Shown: piece by piece, positions 58,444-64,000 of the stretch
Position numbering within the stretch: the first letter of the stretch is position 1
Layout: every line of letters starts with the position of its first letter
Origin: Bacillus swezeyi
GTDB taxonomy: Bacteria > Bacillota > Bacilli > Bacillales > Bacillaceae
Direction: 5' to 3'
Assembly: GCF_001969815.1 (NCBI RefSeq)
Contig: NZ_MRBK01000012.1
Location: forward strand, 1 to 64,000
Length of the DNA: 64,000 nt
The notes under the pieces: model-generated
Told to the model about the DNA's origin: nothing
Databases searched by the model: none
The model's input: only the letters and a program-made list of their open reading frames with translations
Made by a program: the position numbers and the translations under genes

Positions 58444-59340
58444 TTATGCCGCCTGTTCCCATTCCTTCGCCTGCCTGCGGACAATCTCTACGAAAGCTGT
58501 CATTGCAGGAGAAAGCCATTTGTTTTTATGATAAGACATTTGTGTTGAAAAAAGGGCATCCCGGACCATGGTGCCCTGGAGCTTCCCTTCGCTGATTTCA
58601 GAACGCGTTGTGATCAGAGGGAGAAGTGAGACACCCAAACCGCACATCACGCATTGTTTTATCGCTTCTACACTCCAAAACTCCATCGTATGATCGGTGA
58701 TGACACCCTGTTGATGCAGAAAGTCTTCAAAAAAATCACGGTAGCTGCAGCCGTGTTCCGTGTATAAAAACGTTTCGTTTGCGGTAAAAGCCAAATCATC
58801 AAAGCCTGTCTGCCCAGATGGATGCTCCTTTGGAAAGACGAACACCATTGGTTCTGTAACTAGCTTTTCAATATGAAGGTCATCTTCCTTCCGTTCCTTG
58901 TCTAATAAAAAAGCGACATCAATTTTGCCCTGCTTCAATTCATCCCTCAGCTGCCAGCATGTCGAAGACTTTAATGTCACCGTAACCTGAGGATACTTGT
59001 TCGTGAATTCATGAAGAATAGTAGGCAGTCTGTACACGGTTAAAGATTCGGATGCACCGATGATAAGGTTTCCTGACGGCTCTTGGTCGTTTTCGGGAAT
59101 GTGCCGCGCTTTTTCATACAGTTCTATCATTTCTGTTGCATAAGGGAGAAGGTGTTTCCCCGCTTCTGTCAGCAGCATCTTTTTCCCCAGCCGGTAGAAT
59201 AAAGGCTTTCTTAATTCTTGTTCAATCGCCTGGATATGCGATGTCACGGTTGACTGCGCATATCCCAAATAATCGGCTGCCCGGGTATAGCCGCCGATTT
59301 CTACAATTGTTTTGAATGTTTTCAAGTTCCGGATCTCCAT
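58444..59340 (-). CDS. LysR-family transcriptional regulator
   Basis: 298 residues. Winged-helix N-terminus (TFKTIVEIGGYTRAADYLGYAQSTVTSHIQ), linker helix, and a type 2 periplasmic-binding effector domain with an odd Cys pair in VMCGLGVSL. SD aaaggag before ATG 59340. It is divergent from an APC-type exporter with 128 bp between the starts, the usual layout for a LysR regulator and its target. Confidence 0.9.
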   Translation of the reverse strand: MEIRNLKTFKTIVEIGGYTRAADYLGYAQSTVTSHIQAIEQELRKPLFYRLGKKMLLTEAGKHLLPYATEMIELYEKARHIPENDQEPSGNLIIGASESLTVYRLPTILHEFTNKYPQVTVTLKSSTCWQLRDELKQGKIDVAFLLDKERKEDDLHIEKLVTEPMVFVFPKEHPSGQTGFDDLAFTANETFLYTEHGCSYRDFFEDFLHQQGVITDHTMEFWSVEAIKQCVMCGLGVSLLPLITTRSEISEGKLQGTMVRDALFSTQMSYHKNKWLSPAMTAFVEIVRRQAKEWEQAA

Positions 59341-59468
59341 CTCAATCCATCTCCTTTTTTATTTTAAATCGAAAAATCCGAAGTTCTGGATCAATAATAT
59401 CTATTTTACTGATTAAACAAACAAGATTACAATCATTTTATATTGTTTCTGGAAAGGATTGTACTTGT

Positions 59469-60722
59469 ATGAGAAAGAAAAAGCTTGGGCCTTTATTGTT
59501 AAGCGGTTTAATGACAGGGCCTATTTTAGGGTCGGGAATCATCCTTTTGCCGCCGATGATTCATAAGATAGCGGGGGATTACGCGATTTTTGCGTGGCTG
59601 TTGATGATGGGAATCGGTTTTTTATTTGCCTGGGTCTTTGCAAGATTAAGCGTCAAGTACCCGAATGATGCAGGTGTCGCCTATGCGGCTGAAAAAGCGT
59701 TCGGCACTCGGATAAGAAATCTTTCAGTCTTTTATTTTATCATTGCCGCCAGCTTCGGCCCCGCCGCAGTGTTAATGACGGCAAGCGAATATATTCATTC
59801 GCTTACAGGCGATTTTGCAGTCTCTGCCGAAGTGTATGGTTTTCTGCTCTTCATAATTTGCATGATTGTCCTGTGCTTTAATATTTCATTTGTAGGGATG
59901 GTTTCCTTCATCTTTTCAACTGCGGCGGCTCTTGTTCTGTTTGGAAGCAGTGTGGCATCTGTTCCTTATTTCAGGGAGGGTCCGCTAGTGGAAGGGACAT
60001 TTCAGTTTGCCGATTTTGGCTGGGGATTGCTTCTGCTGTTCTGGGCGCTGGTCGGTTGGGAAATCGTCGGCAATTACAGCATGGAAGTGAAAGACCGGAA
60101 AAAAACCATTCCCCGGGCCGTCATGATCAGCAGTCTGACGGTAACGGCGATTTACCTGGCGACAGCCGGAGCCGCTCAATGGATTGATCCGGGGCGCTTT
60201 GAAGGCGGACAATTGAAGCTGACGATGATGCTGACACCGCTGTTCGGATCTTTTGCATTGCCGGTAATTGCGGTATTGACTGCTGTCCTGTGCATGAGCG
60301 CCTATTTTCAGGTGTCCGGCGGAGCTGCCAGATTGATATCATCACAGGCGGCCCGCGGATTTCTTGCATACAGGTCAAAGGGCAATCAGCCGCTGGCAGC
60401 GCTTGGTCTGATTTTCACCGTCCATACAATGGTTTTCATCTGTCTATTTTTTCATGTTCTCAATGTTGAGACACTGGTTGCGATTGCAAACGCCTTTTTC
60501 ATCTGCAATGCGCTGTGCGGTCTGGCCGCTGCTTACAGGCTGTTAGCCGGCCCCGTTTATCGAATGGCCTGCCTGTTTTTAATGTGCTGTTTTTCGCTGC
60601 TTCTTTTGTTTTCCTCGCCATGGGTATTGCTGTTGATCTTGTTTATGACCGTATGTTTTGTTTTGAACAAGTCTCATGTTTTCAGCTGGAAAAAGGTAAA
60701 AGGCCCTTTCAAATCGTATTAA
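59469..60722 (+). CDS. APC-superfamily amino acid permease/exporter
   Basis: 417 residues with about 11-12 helices. The N-terminus MRKKKLGPLLLSGLMTGPIL with GSGIILLPP resembles the YjeH group, which exports methionine and branched-chain amino acids in E. coli. A long frame opens at 59316, but ATG 59469 (SD ggaaagg) is the first with the family start. Probably controlled by the divergent LysR gene. Confidence 0.85.
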   Translation: MRKKKLGPLLLSGLMTGPILGSGIILLPPMIHKIAGDYAIFAWLLMMGIGFLFAWVFARLSVKYPNDAGVAYAAEKAFGTRIRNLSVFYFIIAASFGPAAVLMTASEYIHSLTGDFAVSAEVYGFLLFIICMIVLCFNISFVGMVSFIFSTAAALVLFGSSVASVPYFREGPLVEGTFQFADFGWGLLLLFWALVGWEIVGNYSMEVKDRKKTIPRAVMISSLTVTAIYLATAGAAQWIDPGRFEGGQLKLTMMLTPLFGSFALPVIAVLTAVLCMSAYFQVSGGAARLISSQAARGFLAYRSKGNQPLAALGLIFTVHTMVFICLFFHVLNVETLVAIANAFFICNALCGLAAAYRLLAGPVYRMACLFLMCCFSLLLLFSSPWVLLLILFMTVCFVLNKSHVFSWKKVKGPFKSY

Positions 60723-60753
60723 TGAATCAAACGAAAAAAGAAAGGAGCACACT

Positions 60754-61641
60754 ATGCGCGACCAACTTTTCAAGCTGCTCGGCGATTTGCCGGAAAAAAG
60801 CAATATTCAAGCGAATATCCTTAAAATGGAGGAAAAGGAGTCATTCATTGTTGAAACACTTCTTCTCGAATTAAACGGGATTGAACCTGTGCCGGCTTAT
60901 TTGGCAAAGCCGAAAAGTGCAAAAGGCAGACTCCCTGCCGTACTTTATTGCCATTCCCACGGCGGGCATTATGAAAGGGGAAAGAAAGAGCTTGTAGAAG
61001 GAGCGGAGTACTTGCAATCGCCGCCATTTGCGGATGAGCTGACATCCTTGGGATTTGCTGCACTTGCCATTGACCACTGGGCTTTCGGCGACAGGCGTGG
61101 AAAAACCGAAAGCGAGACATTTAAAGAAATGCTTTGGACAGGCCGGGTGATGTGGGGGATGATGGTGTACGACAGCATCCGGGCTCTTGACTATCTTGAA
61201 ACACGGGACGATATAGACAAAAGCCGGATGGCCGCGCTCGGGATGTCAATGGGAGGTTTGATGGCCTGGTGGACAGCGGCGTTGGATGAGCGCATCAGCG
61301 TCTGTGTCGATATGTGCGGGCAGGTAGACAGCGAAACATTAATCAAAACGCAAAACTTGGATCGTCACAATCTTTATTCATATGTGCCGGGGCTGGTCAA
61401 ACATTTTTCTACTGCGCAGATCCAGAGCCTGATCGCCCCAAGGCCTCATTTAAGCTTGGTCGGAACGGCTGATAAGCTGACTCCTGCAATGGGCGTTGAC
61501 ATCATTGAAGAAAGACTGTCATTTGTGTATAAAGAAAAAAACGCGGGTGAATGCTATGAAGTGTTTCGCTCTGATTCAGGGCATATAGAAACGGCCGTGA
61601 TGAGACATCAAGCGCTTGGCTTTTTAAAAGCGCGGCTGTGA
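60754..61641 (+). CDS. ytaP: Alpha/beta hydrolase YtaP
   Basis: 295 residues of the acetylxylan-esterase/dienelactone-hydrolase type. Nucleophile GMSMGG; His in YCHSHGGHYE region and SDSGHIE; Asp in GTADKLTP. No signal, so cytoplasmic. SD aaaggag before ATG 60754. Together with ytbQ it precedes the ytcPQ sugar uptake genes, suggesting a role on imported plant-wall sugars. Confidence 0.85.
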   Translation: MRDQLFKLLGDLPEKSNIQANILKMEEKESFIVETLLLELNGIEPVPAYLAKPKSAKGRLPAVLYCHSHGGHYERGKKELVEGAEYLQSPPFADELTSLGFAALAIDHWAFGDRRGKTESETFKEMLWTGRVMWGMMVYDSIRALDYLETRDDIDKSRMAALGMSMGGLMAWWTAALDERISVCVDMCGQVDSETLIKTQNLDRHNLYSYVPGLVKHFSTAQIQSLIAPRPHLSLVGTADKLTPAMGVDIIEERLSFVYKEKNAGECYEVFRSDSGHIETAVMRHQALGFLKARL

Positions 61642-61660
61642 ACAGGAGGACTGAAGTGCA

Positions 61661-62416
61661 GTGAAAAAAGTGATGATCATCGGAGGAAACGGGACGGTCG
61701 GACGCGTATTGGCCAATGGGCTGTCAGATGACGGGTATGAGCTGACGATCATGGATTTAAAAAAACCGGATCGTGCGCTGCCCGCCCGGTTTGTCCAAGG
61801 CGATGCGACAGATTACGAGACGATCGTCCGCAGTATTCCCGCACATACAGATGTGCTGATCAATCTTCTAGCCGTGAAACCATCCGGCGATCTCCTTGAC
61901 AGAAATGAATTTGAAAAAATGACGGATATCTTTTTTAAAGCGACGTATACGATTTTGCGGGCGGCAGCGGAGCTTGGTGTGCCAAAGGTTATTTTTGCAA
62001 GCAGCAACCACGTGACAGATGTGTATGAAAAGGACGGGGTTTCTTTGCTGGACAGGCAGATCAAAACGGATGACTACCCGCAGTCCAAAAGCTTGTACGG
62101 CTTATTGAAATTGGCGTCCGAAAACCTCGGCTATCTTTTCTCACATCATTCAGGAGTTCCGATTTCGGTCATCAATCTACGAATCGGTACGGCAGCTGAG
62201 AATGAAAAAGAAGCGCTGCATGTGAAACCAAGAACGACAAAAACGCTGTTGTCTCATATAGACCTCATCGGCATTTTTAAAGCCGCGATTGAATCCGGCA
62301 AAATATATGGTACATATTACGCTGTCAGCGACAATCCTGAGAGGCCGTGGTCGATTGCTTCCGCCATCAAGGAATTGGGATACAAGCCTAAAATCAACAC
62401 GTCAGACCTTCTGTAG
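61661..62416 (+). CDS. ytbQ: NAD-dependent epimerase/dehydratase-like YtbQ
   Basis: 251 residues. Rossmann motif GGNGTVGRVLA, FASSNHVTD and catalytic SLYGLLK (YxxxK). The sequence is uronate-dehydrogenase-like. Start GTG 61661 follows aggagga by about 11 bases. The ytcP promoter begins at its stop. Confidence 0.85.
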   Translation: MKKVMIIGGNGTVGRVLANGLSDDGYELTIMDLKKPDRALPARFVQGDATDYETIVRSIPAHTDVLINLLAVKPSGDLLDRNEFEKMTDIFFKATYTILRAAAELGVPKVIFASSNHVTDVYEKDGVSLLDRQIKTDDYPQSKSLYGLLKLASENLGYLFSHHSGVPISVINLRIGTAAENEKEALHVKPRTTKTLLSHIDLIGIFKAAIESGKIYGTYYAVSDNPERPWSIASAIKELGYKPKINTSDLL

Positions 62417-62422
62417 CGGAGA

Positions 62423-62450
62423 TTGACATATCATTTTCTAAGGTTATAAT
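62423..62450 (+). promoter_or_regulatory. SigA promoter of ytcPQ
   Basis: TTGACA (62423-62428), 16-bp spacer, TATAAT (62445-62450). It is bracketed by inverted hexamers cggaga (62417-62422) and tctccg (62456-62461), a possible operator. Confidence 0.8.
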
Positions 62451-62542
62451 CCTATTCTCCGTTATCCTGCCCCTGCTTAAAAAATGATTATAGACGCTCC
62501 CTCCTCTGTTTGCTACATTTTAGACACGATATCGTAATTTTT

Positions 62543-62556
62543 TGACAGCGCTTACA
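62543..62556. promoter_or_regulatory. cre site in the ytcP leader
   Basis: tgacagcgcttaca matches TGWAANCGNTNWCA at 13 of 14 positions. It lies about 95 bp downstream of the promoter and just before the SD, where CcpA could block elongation. Confidence 0.8.
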
Positions 62557-62568
62557 AGGAGGGGTGAA

Positions 62569-63447
62569 ATGTCGATCAGACATTCTGCGGGAAGCCGCAT
62601 GTTTGACATATTGAATTATGCATTTTTAACAGGATTCGGATTGGTTTGTGTACTGCCGTTTATCCATGTCATAGCCGCCTCTTTTGCGACAGTGGAAGAG
62701 GTCATTTCGAAAAAGTTCATATTAATCCCGACAACTTTTTCGCTTGATGCGTACAGGTATATCTTTTCAACTGATATTGTGTACAGAAGCTTGATCATTT
62801 CGATCCTTGTGACAGCGGCGGGGACGGCGGTCAGCATGTTTCTTTCCTCTCTGATGGCCTACGGATTATCGAGAAAAGAACTGATGGGCAGGCGGGTGCT
62901 GATGTTTTTAGTGGTCTTTACGATGCTGTTCAGCGGCGGCATGATCCCGACGTTTCTCGTCGTAAAATCACTTGGACTCTTGGATTCCTATTGGTCTCTG
63001 ATTCTTCCAACCGCCATCAATGCGTTTAACTTGATCATTTTAAAGAACTTTTTTCAAAACATACCGGCCAGTTTGGAAGAGTCGGCGAAAATCGACGGCT
63101 GTAATGATCTAGGGATTTTCTTCCGGATCATCCTGCCATTGTCCTTGCCGGCGATTGCCACGATTTCGCTGTTTTATGCCGTCACTTATTGGAACACGTA
63201 TATGCAGGCGATCCTGTATTTGAGTGATGCGACGAAGTGGCCGATACAGGTTCTGCTTCGGCAGATCGTTATTGTATCAAGCGGTATGCAAGGTGATATG
63301 ACGGAAATGGGGGCGGCTTCTGCACCTCCTGAACAAACGATTAAAATGGCGGTCATTGTCGTTGCGACCATACCGGTGCTGCTCGTATATCCGTTTATTC
63401 AAAAGCACTTTGCAAAGGGTGCATTATTAGGATCTATAAAAGGATGA
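62569..63447 (+). CDS. ytcP: Sugar ABC transporter permease YtcP (LplC type)
   Basis: 292 residues with six helices and the EAA loop near SLEESAKIDGCNDLGIFFRIILPLSLP. It belongs to the CUT1/LplC family of plant-polysaccharide oligosaccharide importers. ATG 62569 follows aaggagggg. In B. subtilis the LplB-type partner (YteP) lies further downstream, beyond this window. Repressed by glucose if the cre is functional. Confidence 0.9.
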   Translation: MSIRHSAGSRMFDILNYAFLTGFGLVCVLPFIHVIAASFATVEEVISKKFILIPTTFSLDAYRYIFSTDIVYRSLIISILVTAAGTAVSMFLSSLMAYGLSRKELMGRRVLMFLVVFTMLFSGGMIPTFLVVKSLGLLDSYWSLILPTAINAFNLIILKNFFQNIPASLEESAKIDGCNDLGIFFRIILPLSLPAIATISLFYAVTYWNTYMQAILYLSDATKWPIQVLLRQIVIVSSGMQGDMTEMGAASAPPEQTIKMAVIVVATIPVLLVYPFIQKHFAKGALLGSIKG

Positions 63448-63464
63448 AAACGGAGGGGACAATA

Positions 63465-64000
63465 ATGGGGAAAAAATGGCTGATCCCGATTTTTGCGTTC
63501 ATGCTTTTCGCGGGCGGATTGTTGGGCTGTTCGAATAACGGAGCGGACCAGGCTTCTTCAAAGAAGGAGAAAGTCGATCTGGACTCTCCTTTGGACTTGA
63601 GCTGGATGGTGATTCTCTACCATCAGCAGCCGCCGAAGGACACGGCGATTAAGAAAATTGAAGAGCTTACAAATACAAAGCTTGATTTAATGTGGGTGCC
63701 TGATGCGGTAAAAGAAGACCGCTTAAATTCCGCACTAGCTGCCGGCAATCTGCCAAAGGTCGTCACCATCCAGGACATCAAAAATTCATCTGTCATGAAT
63801 GCTTTCAGATCAGGGATGTTTTGGGAAGTCGGCCCTTATGTAAAGGATTATCCGAATTTGAGCAAAATGAATAAGCTGATCAACAAAAATGCATCAATAG
63901 ACGGAAAACTTTATGGCATCTACAGAGAGCGCCCTTTATCAAGACAGGGCATCGTCATCCGTAAAGACTGGCTTGATAACTTGGGTCTTGATATGCCGAA
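63465..64000 (+). CDS. ytcQ: Sugar-binding lipoprotein YtcQ (LplA type), partial
   Basis: N-terminal 178 residues of a solute-binding lipoprotein; the frame is open to the window end. Signal MGKKWLIPIFAFMLFAGGLLGC with lipobox Cys near 22, then SWMVILYHQQPPKDT, typical of LplA/YtcQ proteins for pectin-derived oligosaccharides. SD ggagggg before ATG 63465. Its C-terminus is outside the window. Confidence 0.88.
   Translation, partial: MGKKWLIPIFAFMLFAGGLLGCSNNGADQASSKKEKVDLDSPLDLSWMVILYHQQPPKDTAIKKIEELTNTKLDLMWVPDAVKEDRLNSALAAGNLPKVVTIQDIKNSSVMNAFRSGMFWEVGPYVKDYPNLSKMNKLINKNASIDGKLYGIYRERPLSRQGIVIRKDWLDNLGLDMP

Overview
The window is a low-GC Firmicute chromosome segment. Gene content, gene order and protein sequences place it in the Bacillus subtilis group, most like B. 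licheniformis or a close relative. This rests on recalled family sequences and B. subtilis 168 gene order; no search was run. Most of the window is syntenic with the trnB - glg - men - luxS - metK - ytr - leuS - ytaP region of B. subtilis, with several local differences.

Layout. 1-1590: the distal 17 tRNA genes of a large tRNA array, closed by a terminator. 1.7-9.6 kb: glycogen operon glgBCDAP, with overlapping or nearly abutting genes. 9.7-19.2 kb: yteA, divergent menA, and the menaquinone operon menF-D-H-B-E-C. 19.3-22.2 kb: two small unknown genes and a cytochrome-bd-type oxidase (ythAB). 22.3-25.7 kb: a zinc-limitation island (rpmE2, znuA, zagA/yciC), each gene with its own Zur box, next to the beta-carbonic anhydrase ytiB. 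25.7-33.2 kb: ytjA, luxS, ytkA, a small membrane gene, dps with a SigB-type promoter, ytkC, ytkD, the ABC importer ytlACD, and ytmA-ytmB. 33.3-40.2 kb: an SDF symporter, pckA with CcpN-like boxes, metK behind a SAM-I riboswitch plus an unexplained 300-nt leader, and asnB. 40.3-46.8 kb: a glycosyltransferase/PAP2 pair, ytoA, ytpA-ytpB (lipid and terpenoid), a structured repeat insertion, ytqB-ytqA (tRNA wobble modification) and ytzC. 46.8-51.4 kb: the ytrGAB(C/D)EF cell-envelope ABC operon. 51.4-55.1 kb: yttA, an orphan metQ behind a SAM-I riboswitch, the MFS gene yttB, and ytvB. 55.1-57.9 kb: T-box and leuS. 58.0-60.7 kb: a VOC gene and a LysR/APC-exporter divergent pair. 60.7-64 kb: ytaP-ytbQ, then ytcP-ytcQ, the start of a pectin/rhamnogalacturonan-type sugar uptake cluster with a cre site; ytcQ runs off the end.

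How the parts work together. Much of the window is housekeeping metabolism with visible cis-regulation. Carbon storage and gluconeogenesis (glg, pckA) and sugar import carry catabolite-type sites (cre-like, CcpN-like). Methionine/SAM genes carry two S-box riboswitches, leuS a T-box, and zinc sparing three Zur boxes. Respiration (menaquinone, bd-type oxidase) and envelope functions (ytr, ytpAB, GT4/PAP2) fill the rest. I see no prophage, insertion sequence, CRISPR array or clear pseudogene. The least explained items are the metK leader with a possible coupled upstream ORF, the repeat insertion between ytpB and ytqB, the clustered Zur regulon, and the dyad over the men promoter.
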